This document shows, piece by piece, positions 1-12,600 of a stretch of DNA of 64,000 bases. Every line of letters begins with the position of its first letter. Position 1 is the stretch's first letter. The DNA comes from Crotophaga sulcirostris (lineage: Eukaryota > Chordata > Aves > Cuculiformes > Crotophagidae): assembly GCA_013397455.1 (NCBI GenBank), contig VYZB01000279.1, positions 1 through 64,000 on the forward strand. The letters run 5' to 3'. Under the pieces are notes generated by a model, which was not told where the DNA came from, made no database searches, and worked only from the letters and a program-made list of their open reading frames with translations. Both the position numbers and the translations under genes were made by a program.

Positions 1-128
1 AAGGGTGATTGGCCACTGGAATGCGCTGCCCAGGGTGGTGGTGGAGTCGCCGACCCTTGAAGTGTTTAAGGGAAGATTGGATGAGGCACTGAGTGCCATG
101 GTTTAGATGATGAGGTGGTGTTCGTGTT

Positions 129-152
129 GGCTTATAGGTTGGCTTATAGGTT
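129..152 (+). repeat. 12-bp tandem duplication inside CR1
   Basis: The unit ggcttataggtt occurs twice head to tail (129-140 and 141-152). The related copy at 36640-36754 has only one equivalent unit, so this looks like a private slippage duplication in this copy. Confidence 0.85.
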
Positions 153-191
153 GGACTTGATGATCTTGGAGGTCTCTTCCAACCTGGTTAT

Positions 192-217
192 ACTGTGAAA
201 CTGTGAAACTGTGAAAC
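192..217 (+). repeat. CR1 3' octamer tail, (ACTGTGAA)3
   Basis: Three perfect copies of actgtgaa plus two bases follow the CR1 body. CR1 elements end in short 8-bp microsatellite tails rather than poly-A. The common avian tail is of the ATTCTATG type. This ACTGTGAA form, and ACTGTGAT in the sister copies, helps define the subfamily. Confidence 0.9.
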
Positions 218-3200
218 TTCTAGCTGTCTATCCTTAGTTTTATTTACCTTTGGGGCCATGCCCGAAGCGAGGCCTATCCTATTGTGTACCCAAGCTCACT
301 GTACAAGTAATGGACTGGGGCATAAGGACACCCTAAGGATACCTCTCAAAGGAGTTCCTGTGGTATTTCCCTGCCATGGGAAGCAGGTTCTGTACTTGTT
401 ACTGGTGTCCTCAATATCTAGAGAAAAAAGCCTTGAAACAGGTGTGGGGTGTCCATGTGCTTTGGGCCTGCTTGTGGATGGCAGTGTATCAAAGTGGCCT
501 TAATATGACATTAGGCTTGATATGTCACCTATGAAGGCCATCTGCAAGGTGATTGTGGGACAGATATTTTCCCTGGCACTGGAGGTCCGTGTTTTTGCAA
601 AGATTTTGCCAGTGCAGAATTATGTGCCTGTGTGGGAATTTCAGACTTGGAAAATCTAGAACTACTATTTTTTGGGAACAGCTTTGATTGTGGTGTACTG
701 CAGTCAGAATGAACTGAGCTGCTCATAATTTTCTTGGCTGAATTAAGTAGAAGTAAGGCCAGATTAAGAGAGGAAAGCAGGATTTCTCATTTGCCAGTGC
801 CGATGTTGTCATTGCTGGCCTCAATCATACTTCTTTTGATGCTCCAGAGGTAAATGCAAAACAGTAACCATTCTAATCTGTGTTTTAAACATTACTCAGA
901 CCTTCAAAATAATTTTAAGATCAACTAAACCGTCTTCATCTGTGAATTCATTATATGAAAGAAGTTTTTTTATACAAAATTATGTTCTTCATTTCTGGTC
1001 TTTATATTTCAGTCTTTCTGTTTATTTATATTAAACTCCTTAAGAAGATACTTGAAGTTTGCAAAGCACCAAAGAAAGACACATGCCAAAAATTTGCCTG
1101 CAACACTTCTTTTCAGTTGGTGTTAGTTTTTTAGCCATTATTTTAGCAACTGTCCAGGTCACAAGAGTTCAAGTATGCATCTTCTGTGCTGCTTACACCC
1201 CAAGACTTCAGTGAATGAAAAGAAATTTGCAAATTATTAAGCATTTGGCAGTGCTTTCTACTTGTATTAGGTTATAAATGCATCAGTAGTGTGATTAAGA
1301 GGAAGTGACAGGTAAGCAAAATGAGAACAAAAGTCTCATGCTGTTAGAAGCAAATGTCAGTGTGTCATACATACTGTACACATATACCTATGCTCTCTCT
1401 AAACATACATACAAGAGAAAGAAGATATGAGAGAGGAGCATAATGATGCCTTTGTACAGACGACTGGTCTGTTTACTGGTTTGGAGTTTTCTGTACAGTT
1501 ATTTTATTTTTTTTTTCAATGAAACAGTTTTTGCAAAGGTATTTATCAAACTTTTAAAGGTTTTGCATCTCTTTTTTCTTACAAGCTCTGAATGAATCCA
1601 AGTAAAATTTGAAGGTTAAATACTGAGGGTGGAAATTACTCTATTTATAGCTTTGCTTTCTAAATGAGTATTCTTTATATATGTTTTATCATCTTAGATC
1701 AACTTATTTTAAAGTTACAGATGCTGCAACTAAGTAAGAGAGCTTTCACAAGTACACAGTGAGTGTGACATTTTGTTTGATAGATGTTGGTCTATAACAC
1801 ATGCAAGGGGATGGTAATACCTCAGGTTGGCAAGGCCGTGTGTCACTCCTAAGAGTCAAGGAGTCATCTGGTTAGGCTCTCAACCTTGAGTGAGTCAGAG
1901 AGGAAGAAGCTTGACAACACATTTTGGTGGTGCAAAAGAATTTGAGATTGTATGAGGGACTGACCGAAGTAAGTGTCTCTTCCTTGTGCCAGTCCATCGC
2001 TGGGGAGAGCAGCGTGCTACTCATCTGTTGGTTCTGCAGACTACTCTAAAAAAATCCCCACTTGACTGAGAACCACAGGACATATTTCAGAGACGTGAGA
2101 GAGTCATACAGAGGCAGAAGATGGCAAAGTGTCTTGAAGACCCCACCATTACGTTTCCAGATGAGACCTGAGATGAGTGTGCAACAGGACAAACTGGTGA
2201 TGTTGGTTTCCTACTTGTGCCTTTCCTCCCATATCTTGGGATTTTAATTAACCAGCAGAAGACAAGGAGGACTGCCATACTACCAATCAGTGAGCAGGGA
2301 TGTGACACCTAAAATTCTTGAGTATCACCTGCAGATTTAGCTTTTCCATAGTATTCTCTTGGCTCACATTACAGTCAACATTCCAACCCTCCAGTTCCCC
2401 GTATCAATATCAGTGTCATCCTGTGTAATGACATTTGAGGTTGGGAGGAGAGATTCAATTTATAATTTTTTAAAGTACCAGAACTTACATATGCACACGT
2501 ATACACTGTATATAAATGAAAGTCAAAACATGAAAAAGCAGAGATTGCAAGTTGTACACTGAAAGTAAAACTATATTCAGGAGATAGATCACCTAAGTAA
2601 CATTAATTCCCCTGTCTGTTCCTATCCGGTACTGTCATACACAATGTTTGCACTCACAGTGGAAGAATGAGTGGGCTTTAATATTGGGGATTCATGGGAG
2701 GTGCCCTCATAAATCCTAAAGAAGAGTGGAACTTTGCATCCTTGAGATGCCCGAGTTAAGTACATTTAGAAAATGTATAGACCAGCTTGAGCTTGTTCTG
2801 TCATCTTTTTACAGGTATAAAATGAAAATGTAATTCAGTTTTCCTGCTACTATATATTTAAGGTTAAATTTATGAATACCACTCACTCATAGACACTTTG
2901 GAAATATGTTTCTTGTGATGCTAACAGCAGTCAAAAACTTTATGCTGCTGCTGGATAGGATATTTTCATTTCTGCATATTTATAGTAATGAAACCACAAA
3001 AAGACAAAGCCATTTTGCAAATACTTAATGTGTGCAAACATGAGAGAAAGAACAGTTGATTTTATTTCATGTCCAAAAAATAGCTTCCTAAAAGTGTTCT
3101 TTTTTAATTTTTCCATTTGTGTGGTCAGAAAAATCAAGATTATTGCAAACTCAGGTGGCCAAGGAGAAAAATCTTCGCTATTTTTTTTTCACTGAAAAGA

Positions 3201-3479
3201 GACAATGGATGTTAAGTATTGGCATACCTGATTACAGATGTCTTGAAGCTGGCTTGAGTGCCTGATGCCAGGGCAGCAGAGCTGGTCAACCAGGCTATCA
3301 GGCATACATGTTTGATTGCAGTTGAAGTTAGTGGCTGAGCTTCTCTTTATTTCACTGGAGCCAGGACTTCACACAGGTGTCTGACCCTGCAACTTTATAT
3401 CTTGGGATGCAGTATAGATTAATATTGTACAGGAGATGTGTGTCTTTTTTTCTAGCAAGCATACCTGTGCAAGTCAAAT

Positions 3480-3720
3480 ATTAACGCCTAGGGTATTCTG
3501 TAAATATCGTTCATAACGCTGCTCTGAAACAACTTTCCATGAAGCCATTTTCCACTCTATTTCTTAGAGAAAAACAAATATGTTACAGAACTCTGATACT
3601 CGTTTCCAATATTTCATTTGCCGGCTTTCAAGCATCATCATGGGAGCAACGAGACAAGAAAAGAGTCTTTTCTTCCTTCAAGGTCTGCAGTGAACGGTGT
3701 AAAGCTACGCACAATGGATT
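3480..3720. other. Locally CpG-enriched segment, nature unknown
   Basis: Eight CpG dinucleotides occur between 3485 and 3708, where surrounding kilobases often have none or one. An open frame of 90 codons (3539-3811, + strand) covers much of the patch, but its translation shows no domain, signal peptide or repeat that I recognise. It could be a remnant of a young mobile element, a conserved element held against CpG decay, or chance. It is far too short and AT-rich for a CpG-island promoter. Confidence 0.35.
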
Positions 3721-4163
3721 TGGAAGAAGCTTTATATATTATGACAAGAGAGTGTATCTCCAGGGTGCTCTGCTGTTATGGAATCTAGTTCTAAGCCAAA
3801 TCATCCATTAAGTCACTGAATGTGCTAAAATTTCCCAGGTTCCTAGAGATGAAAGGCAGATGAAAAGACACCCATGACTCAGTTCTTACGAATGCAATGA
3901 AGCAAGATTATTAGCCTAAATTGTCATTATTAATCAACAGTGTCATCTTGCAATGATAGACTCTCTAAATCTGTGGAAATCCAGGAGTGTTGAGTGGAAA
4001 GTGTTTGACTGACAGTTTTAGGGTCATGTACTCAATCTGAATCTCAAGCTGTTCCAGCTGAAAAAAAAAATGAAAAGAAAGCATGTGTACTCTTTGCTCC
4101 TAGGGAGGTGTTTACTGGTTAGGAAATGCATGATTATGATGCTGTTTCTACACAGAGGGAGAA

Positions 4164-4200
4164 TTTTCTTTTTTTGTTTTTTTTTTTGTTTTTTTTTTTC
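4164..4200 (+). repeat. T-rich homopolymer tract
   Basis: Runs of 7 to 12 T are interrupted by single G residues. Read on the other strand it would be a poly-A tract, but no retroposed body is recognisable upstream on that strand, so I call it only low-complexity sequence. Confidence 0.85.
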
Positions 4201-5354
4201 TTTGTTTTCATTCTTTGCCGTATCACTGTTTCTCTTTTATTGCTAAGCCCTAAAATCTGGCATATCAAAATTTGCCATTGCCATCCAAAGGAGTGTATGG
4301 CTCTGTGGCTATATTATTTCTGTCATGCTGAAAATGATTTAGCATTGGCATACATTCATAAATCCATACCTTCATCTTACCTTCCACTACTGATTAAAGA
4401 ATAGCCTGATAAAGACTTTTAAAATGAGGAGAATGAGCTGCCTTCTCACTAATAATCAGAGGCCAGTACTGCTGTCAGTACTGTACTTGCAATGCCTGCC
4501 ATCCAAGCGATAGTAAATACCTTCTTTAATCCTTTTTTTAATTTGCTGTCAGTGTGTGTGTATTTGTCTAGGTACATTTCATACCTGTGATTGACTGCTA
4601 AGATTATGTCTTTGACTTCAGAGGTTTTTTTATTAATCAGCTTTGATAGGAAAGGGACACATTCCATAAAAAAAAAAATAAAAAATTTGTTGAGTTAATT
4701 AAGGATGAGTAACAAAATAAAAAGAAAGGACAACAGCTTGACTAGGAGACAGAAAGTGTTGAGCAAAACCAGTGTCAAATACTATATGAATATCTTGGCA
4801 AAAATACACTGCACTGATCAAAATAGCTCATCATTAAAGCGTGTCTATGGAAATTTTTAAAATTACCAATGCACTTAATAAGTAAATAAATATTCTACTG
4901 AGGAAATCTTCCTTGTAATGAATCTTTTCTGTGTGCATTTAGGTACAGTGCCTTCCAAGGAGGAGCCAGTAATTCCTGTCTTGGCAAAATTTGCTGTCTG
5001 GTTTTGGATAGTCTTAGAGATAGGTGAAATAGTAAAAAACAGTTGAGTCTTTTGTAGTTCATAACACCAGAAGAGGGGAGACTGCTAAGTTCCTGTGCCC
5101 AGCCCTTAACCCTGGTAGAGAGGGAATACCTGGAGTTCTGAACCTCCAAAGACTGCAAGGTCACTAAGGCTTTCAAATATACTGAAGAGTCTATGTTAGG
5201 AGCTGTAGAAAGGTGTAGCCCAGAAGCAAGGGGGGACTGGGGTTAATTCTCAGTTTCTCAGTGTGTCTTATGTCACATTGCTGCAAGATACAACCTCCAG
5301 TAGCATTATAAAATGTCTTGTTTCCCTTGTATCTGAAGTTAAATGTTACTCTAG

Positions 5355-5384
5355 GTTGTTTGTTTGTTTGTTTGTTTGTTTTAT
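5355..5384 (+). repeat. (GTTT)n microsatellite
   Basis: Six to seven uninterrupted GTTT units. Shorter related tracts occur near 13293-13303 and 23741-23757. Such tracts are length-variable and usually neutral. Confidence 0.9.
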
Positions 5385-5819
5385 TAAACTGAAGTCCCTG
5401 AAGGCAGGAAGGAAATACATAAGATTTTAATGACAGTTGTTAATGTGCTTTCTAAAATGCAGAGTTAGTAATGAAAAACAATTGCATGTGTTTCTTTGCA
5501 GGATGTTTCTGTTGCGTGTAAAATTCTGTAGGTGGAATTTTCTTCTCTTAAAGTCTCTGATGTGACTGAGAAGTCCCATGAAGTTATTTTGTTTTCAGTT
5601 TTACAAGGCTGTACTCTGAAGGATCACATCCAAGAGACACATGCTTTGGAGAAGATCCTATCCTGAGGTAACCATTACCATAAGTGCAATTACTTTCTTC
5701 TGTGTATCACTGATATATAATTAGCTCTTATGATCTGATTTTGAAAACAAAAAAATCAGCCCTGTTATCCTGAAGAACAGTGCAAAGTAATTAAAAAGAA
5801 GACCTCATAATACTTTTTG

Positions 5820-5940
5820 CATCTACCCTAACGAGTTTTGATTAGGAATCTGTGCAGTAATGTTATCCTGATTGGCGGTAAATTGGTGACGGAAATAACC
5901 AATTTTCAATCAACATAATTGGGAACGTAGGAGGCCCGAA
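5820..5940. promoter_or_regulatory. Candidate conserved non-coding element
   Basis: Five CpGs (near 5832, 5876, 5890, 5926 and 5937) sit in a dense non-repetitive segment. CCAAT-type motifs occur on both strands: attgg at 5871 and 5882, and ccaat near 5899. The texture, with mixed composition, no simple repeats and retained CpGs in a CpG-poor setting, is what conserved elements often look like. Regulatory function is inference only and cannot be shown without an alignment. Confidence 0.25.
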
Positions 5941-8900
5941 ATCTAGAGAAATAGCATTACATCTTCTGCAGCTGTGTTAAAAGATTTTTCTGGAACAGCA
6001 AATAAATTGTTGATAAGAATTGCTTATTTCCAAAAATATTTACACTTATGACTAATTGTTTGTAGAAAAGTTGCATGATAGTTATTTTAAAAATCATTAA
6101 TGTTGTAGTCTTTCCAGTCATTATTAAAGTTCAGCAAGTCTGAATTCTATAAAAGACATTTAAAAAATCCGAAAATTCAACGCCTCCACCCAACAGATAA
6201 ATGTATTGATTGACTTCTGTAGGTTTTGAGTACAGTTTTTATTTGTTTAATGGGGATTTAATTCTGTAATATGAATTCACAGTGAAGTGACACCCAGAAC
6301 CTGGTCCACCCCATCTTCTTCTCAGTGTTAAGACATGCTGTTTAAATCGTACCATCGTTACATGGTCCCACTTATGGTTGCCAATGGTGATGAGCTAGAA
6401 GCAAAGCAAACAAATACAAATGGAAAGGCTGTTCCATCCTGCAGAGTGTGATCTCTGTGGTGATATGCTCTGGTTTTGAGCTTGCTATAAGTCCGTTAAA
6501 GTCTTAAAAGTCATAGTGTCTGTGCTGGTTTACCCAGCTGGGAACTTTGACCCAACTTCATAATTCATCATGCATTCCAAAGGCATGGCCTGATGTTTTT
6601 CCACTCTGGTCTGTCTGCATTCAATAGATAAATAAACTAAGAAATAGTAAATAAATTCCCATACAAAGCCAATGTAGCTCTTAAAAGGTTTTAGATGAAT
6701 TTTACTATACATGTCAGTCTGAAACAATTCTGCAGATGTATTTCCTGCTCAATATCTGCCTTTGAATTGAAGGCAGCCCAAAGCCATCTCCTTTAACAAG
6801 GTAGCTGCTTCACCAGAGTAAAGCTGGGCAGAACACTTGAGTTTGTGACACCACCTCTGGCTAAGACCTAGCCATATATTAACAGCACAAATTTGCAACT
6901 TCCCTGCCTCTGAATTGTGAAATTGCAATTGGGTGTGCATGACCCAGAGGAGAAAGTGTTGCTGGATGTACATGATGGTATGCACATATCCTCATGTATT
7001 CTTCCGCTTCAGATTCTCATCCATTAAATCAGCCAAGGCATGGAATGGCCATGCTGTACCTGGGTATAAAACATTTTTGCCTTCTTGTGCTTTCCAAGCA
7101 CTTCCCTTATCACCTCGAGCTGCCCACTCAAGTGTAAAGAGAAGCTTCACAACCCACCTTCTAAAATTATAGTTTCCATCTATTAAAAGAAGGAGGCTCA
7201 AAATCCTTTTGAGAGGATAAATAGCACAGAAGGCTGTGATTCGTATCTGTGTGCTGGAAAATTCACACATCAATAATATACCATGAATACCTTATTATTT
7301 TGACAGCTTTTTGTAAAAGGATGCAAGTGGATTACATTGCATGAATTTAATATCTGAAGTTTTACAACTTTGTGTTTCTTTAAAGAATCAATTTCTGCCA
7401 TCAGAGCCAAGCAGGTGGTAAACTGAAGGGCAAAGTGGAGATACTGTATAAAGGCTTGTCAAATCTCATACTTCACATGCAAGCCCCCACTGAGGGCTCT
7501 CCAGCCAGAGCTCCTGTGTCTCTCACTTTCTCAAAATAATATATTTTTTCTTTTATTCATGCTCGGCCCTTCTCCAGATGCAAGGAGGGTTAAAGAAGAG
7601 GAGAGGCTAGATAGCCAGAAACGAGTTTCCCACTAAGACTGTTAGAGTTGAAAGAAAACAGCTTCACATTCTCCACTGAGGGACAGTGGGACATCCAACT
7701 GTGCCACCCAACACAAGGAATTTCATGGATTAGCATTCAGGTAAGCTGAAAATCTGTCTGTAGATACCACAGACAAATGCAGGGTTCATTTAGCATAAAG
7801 ATAAATTTGAGTGAAAAACACAGTAGTGTCAGGATGCCATGGACAAGGAACAACTACTTATGTTGAGGTAGATGAAGACAGTCTTAGGAAAAGGGTCCTG
7901 TGCTTCTCTGATCAGTAGTACCCTCCTTTGTTCTCATGTCTCTGGGACTGCTTGCAAAGCTTGCCCACCCAAGCAAGTTTATGCAACATGTTTGTAGAAA
8001 ACCATAACTTTTAAAGCATTGAGGACATTTAATATTCTTTTTATTTCCGTTTGAGTGATGGATTTGGGCCTCTTTTTGTAACCAGAACATAAGAAATACA
8101 TTTTTAGAAAATTAAAGAGTTTTTTCCCTCTCCTATAAAATGTATGTGCATATGTTTGGTTAGGATATTTAACATAACCTTCTTCTTCACCTTTTGCTCT
8201 CAGTTGCCTTAATTTCCTGTTCTCCTTGATCTGAGGCACTTTAAATTGTAGCAAGCATGTCCTTTCTTGTGGACTGGAAACCTGAATGTGTTTAAGCTTT
8301 GGCATTGACTTAAATATACCCAGTATGTCAGTGGTGATATTTCAATAATTTTGTTCCTGTGGCCAGTGGAAGACAAAAATTGCAAGGAGAATGCAAATTC
8401 GTAATTAAACTAGAAGTGAACTGAAATTTTGTCAAGGCCTAGGAAACTTTTCAGTAAAGTTCACATCTTTATGACCTTGTTATTTTGTAAAAATCCATTT
8501 TCTTCTTTTCTGTCACATCTCAAGACCTTTCTGTAAGGAATTACTACCTCTTTTCCTCCTAATTTAAATTCTGTTCTATCTGTGTGGAATATTAGGTATG
8601 CCTTAGCAGCGAAATTATTTTAATGATGTGGCTGAGTGCTTGTATATATTCAGGCAAGCAAACATAAAATGAACACTTTATATTAAGGGTCTATCTATAG
8701 TTTATAAAAGGTAATAAATGATAGGTTGAAAGCGTAGGTGGCACCAGTAGTGGTTGGTGTGTATTACAGAGGTTATTAGTTCATCAGTTGAAGGTGTTGC
8801 AGACAGGTGCAAGCCAAACTTTCAAGCAACCTGCTCAATGGTTAGACTCCATAACAACTAGGTATTAACATGCAGATTAACTCTATATCAGCTTGTTATG

Positions 8901-9394
8901 AAATACATGTGTTTGACACCCAAATAGCAAGCATGGTTGTAAAAGAAGACATAAAATTTGCTTATGAATGGTGGTATATCAGCTCTTATTTTTGTTTAAG
9001 TGTGGAATATAATTTGCAAAGGAGCCTATGCCACCTGAGATTTAAATCCTCTTTTCAGAAGTGGAACTATTTGGTGCTTGTCTCATTTCCAGTCAATATT
9101 AGGCCTCTTGGGCAGTCTTGGATATGTTACTGTGCTTCATAATTTCCTTGTAGACAGTGTCCATTTTAAGACCACAACTTTTCCTTTTTTCTCATCCTGC
9201 AGCCAGCTGCTATGATTTGGAAAAGTGGGCATGAAAGAATTGACAGATGTGAGGCAGGGAAGGGTCTTCCAGTACCCAAGCAGAGCCAGACATGCCTCAG
9301 GCACTCCTGAAGGTTGTCTGGGTAGCTGTTCTGAAGGTGAGGAGAGAGACTACTGCTTCCTTTTGTAGCATAGTCCTGTGCTTTACTGCTAACA

Positions 9395-9650
9395 ATTTTT
9401 TTTTCCTCTTATGAAATGTGAGTGTTCTTTATTGTGACTTAAGTCTGTTACTTTTATCCTATCCACTCTGGAAGTGGACAATAGATTGCTCCCTTCCTTT
9501 TTTCTGCAACCTTTTATGTACTTGATTACTGCTGTTATATCTCCCCTTAGTCTTCTGTCTACTTTCAGTAGTTGTCCTTGTTTCATGGCTTCATTTATTC
9601 CAATCAGTTGGAAAACCCTCTTACATAAAGTGGCTTCGAATCAGACCCCT
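9395..9650 (-). mobile_element. Ancient CR1/L3-like LINE relic, antisense
   Basis: The + strand carries a degraded reverse complement of the region upstream of the 3' UTR in old amniote CR1-type LINEs. The recognisable phrases are 'ccttttatgtacttgatta' followed by 'tatctccccttagtcttct' (9509-9555). In the sense direction these encode the conserved CR1 stretch around 'RRLRGD', and a minus-strand frame reads RRLRGDITAVIKYIKG. Divergence is high, with short indels and stops, so this is a deep relic and not the lineage represented at 1-217. Assignment to CR1 rather than the related L3 clade is uncertain. Confidence 0.7.
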
Positions 9651-12600
9651 TGCTATATAAAGCTCTTTATTGAAACCATTGTTTTTGTAGTTCAGATGTT
9701 GTATATTGGGATGGCAAGCCTGTGTTATTTAAAATTGTGCTTAACAGACTAAAGTGTCATTTAGAATAAAGAAGGTTATGTCCAGGCTGCTTATAATAAT
9801 TATTTCTCTTTAGCTCCCCAGCCTTATTTTTTCTATCAGTGTACCACAATTTATGGCTCTATAGCAACCAACACTGAAACCTTTCTTAAATTATCATAAA
9901 CTAACCTTCTATACACCAGGCACAGCAAAGCTATCATAAGACCAGTAATGTACAAGGCTACGGTGTTAGGACTTGGAGTTTTTGTTAACAGAGTTGTTTA
10001 TCATCATGTGTTTCCAATAATGGCTTTAGAAAGCATTGATTATTTTTCTGCCTTCACTTCAATTTATAAATTTAGTTTAGCGGGCAGTGAGAAAGAATGA
10101 GGCAAAAGTATGGGATGGTCTAAATGACCCTGGGTAGCTTTACTGTTTTTTTTAATGTTTTTCTTACATGGCAGTCCTTAGGCCTGGAGAGCTCAGGAGA
10201 ATGTGAGGCTGAGCAAATTTATTACACCAAGCTGTGCATGGTTGCATGTTGTAAAGGTACCAAATAAAAAAAGGTTCTGAAAACAGTAGTAAAAGTTATA
10301 AAAAATGTTTATGGGATAGGGTTCCATAGTCCTTCTGCAAGAAGAGCTTAACAATTCACATTCCATTGTCTTTGATGAGAGTAGATTAATGTCTCCAGAA
10401 CCAGGCTTAAGTTGCCTTAGGATAAGAAGATGGAGGAGAGTTGGTTTATCCCCTCCTTCCAGAGTTAGTTTTTTGCCTCTGGGCTTTTGTAAGTTCTCAT
10501 AAGCATACATCTCTGCTGAGAAGCTCTAGATGATTTAGGTTGCCAAGCTGCGTGGAGCAGGTCATCTCAGAGCACCTTATGAACACAGGGTTTGATAGAT
10601 ATTTTAGCAATGTTTCTCACTTTCTCTCTGCTGAGTCATTCAGGAGGAGAACAGTTTAGTTTCTCTTAGTACAAAATCTGTGATGTCAAGTGATATCAGA
10701 TAATCAGGGAAAATTCCAATTGCAAACTTTTAGTCAGGTTACACGTGTTTTGCTGGAACTCCTCATTTCTCTGTCTTTCCTCATTAACACTGATAAAGTA
10801 TGTAGTAAAGTACTGGAATTGAAGTTCAGTACCATGCAGATGCCATGCTCCTGGCTAATTATGAGGACCAACTGGGAACAGTTATAAAGATACCTGTTGA
10901 GCCCCTACAGTCCGTTAGGATATCAGCACAATGTTGGCTTTATTGATTCCAATTTAACTTTGTGCAACTTAGATTGAGACTTCTCCCACTTCACAAAGAT
11001 TTGTTTGTGGTTGATCAGAGGTTTAGAAAGCTAAATCAGACTAAAAACATTAGGCTTTTTGTCTTTTATATCTGGCTTTTCTTTACAGTTAACTAGCAGA
11101 GGAATATCTGCATGCTGAGCAAGTAAGAATCAGTCCTATTATATGCTAAAAACTTTAGGGATGTGGGAGTATTTGGGATATATTAACTTAAGTTTGTGTT
11201 GTGTGTTTACTTTCCTCAAACCAGATTGAACCTGAAAGGATTTGGCATGTGTTCCTGATCCTCTGTCATCAGTGGATGCCACTTAGTGACACATTTACAT
11301 GGTATTTTGAGCAGGATGAATGGATACTTGAGTCATTTTACAGGCTTTGATTTGGGTTTTTTTTTTCCAGAAATATAATCTTGCTGTTGTTCTTAGCTCA
11401 CATCATGAACGTTATTTCCCACACAGTATGTCTTGTGCTATTTATTCAAAATGTCCTTTGCCATGGCCTGCAACTTCTCTCTGACTGCTATGGAAGCACT
11501 GGGAGAATTTGAAAACCTCCCAACACTACTGTCTCTTTGCTCAAATTTCCAGATACAGTGCTAAAAACATGCTAAATGAGCTCTTTAAAGGGGCACATTC
11601 ACATGTCGGGAGAACAATATTGCCCTTTCTTACATTTGGAAGCTGTAATTATGTCTAGCTGGAGAGATCTTTCTCAGTCTCCTGCCTGCCCATCTAAGCA
11701 CCAAGCAGGATCTATCCCTACATGAACTGGTCTTTATCTGACTGTTTACGACTCTTGTGCCATGCTCATTATTTATTCAATGAAACATCCCAGTAAAATA
11801 GAATAGCCATTCATAAGCCCCTGACAACAAACAATCATGAAAATTGCCTTTGAATTTCCCTAATTTGCTTGTAAGAGCCAGAACAATGGGAGAGAATAAT
11901 TGCAGTTATTAAAAGAAATTGCTGCAGGCAAAATATAACCCATTTTAAAACTCAAATTCAGGAAAACAGAAAGGGGGGCAAAAAGAAGAGCCACAGGCAG
12001 AGATGCCTCGTGATCCCTACCTCCTTTTTTCTGTGTAATGAGAGACTCCACCTTGCTCTTTTCTCAAGCACTGTTGTTTACAGGGAAAACCAAAGCATTT
12101 AGTATCAGAGTAGTCAAGCTGTGTGTGGCAGCGCCTTGCCTGGCAAAGCCATTGGAAAGCTATTTACTTCCACTCTGCTTCATGCAATGCAAAACTATCC
12201 TTCTCTGGAAACTAAGTGTGTTGGAAACCAAAATGAGGAAAACTCACTCTAGCATTGAGTACTGTATAGTGAGGACTTTAACCCCTTCCTGGGCGTGAAC
12301 TGGATTGCTTGTGAAACTAAGAGACCTGTCTGATTTTCAAAAGACCACAAGTGCTTTTAGTATCACATCACCCCAAATGAGATTTGTTTTCCTTAGTCAT
12401 TTAGAGCCAGATTTTAAGAATATAGATTCATAAAGACATATCTATAAAGCCTTAGGGGAATCCCATTGTTCCAGACCCAGCTCACTTTGCACATGGAGAG
12501 AGGTGATGAACCACTGTCTCCTCTTGGCTATACAGAAAACCTATAAGCAGTGGCAGAAACAAAATAGAACTTTGCCTTTTGTGTGCCTAACTTCCTCATA

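Larger units (their letters stand above)
1..217 (+). mobile_element. CR1 LINE, 3' end, truncated by window edge
   Basis: This is the 3' terminal part of a CR1 non-LTR retrotransposon in sense orientation. The sequence shows the familiar CR1 3' order: a segment reading 'ctgcccagggtggtgg' (31-46), then 'tggtttagatgatgag' (99-114), then 'ttggacttgatgatcttgg' and 'tcttccaacct' (152-186), and finally an octamer tail. CpGs survive at about 25, 49 and 52, which suggests a fairly recent insertion. The 5' part lies outside the window, and CR1 copies are normally 5'-truncated anyway. The same subfamily signature recurs at 36640-36754 and, inverted, at 61786-62005. No coding capacity remains in this piece. 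Confidence 0.95.
218..9394. other. Unique AT-rich non-coding stretch
   Basis: No gene is visible. The open frames are 60-108 codons, overlap on both strands, and encode low-complexity or unrecognisable peptides. Apart from the CpG-enriched patch at 3480-3720, the poly-T run at 4164-4200, the (GTTT)n tract at 5355-5384 and the candidate element at 5820-5940, which are listed separately, I see ordinary unique sequence. There is no CpG island or promoter signature. Very old repeats below recognition by eye may be present. Confidence 0.7.

Noticed and set aside
4164..4200. Poly-T run as the tail of an antisense processed pseudogene
   Set aside because: No gene-like body or target-site duplication is recognisable beside it.
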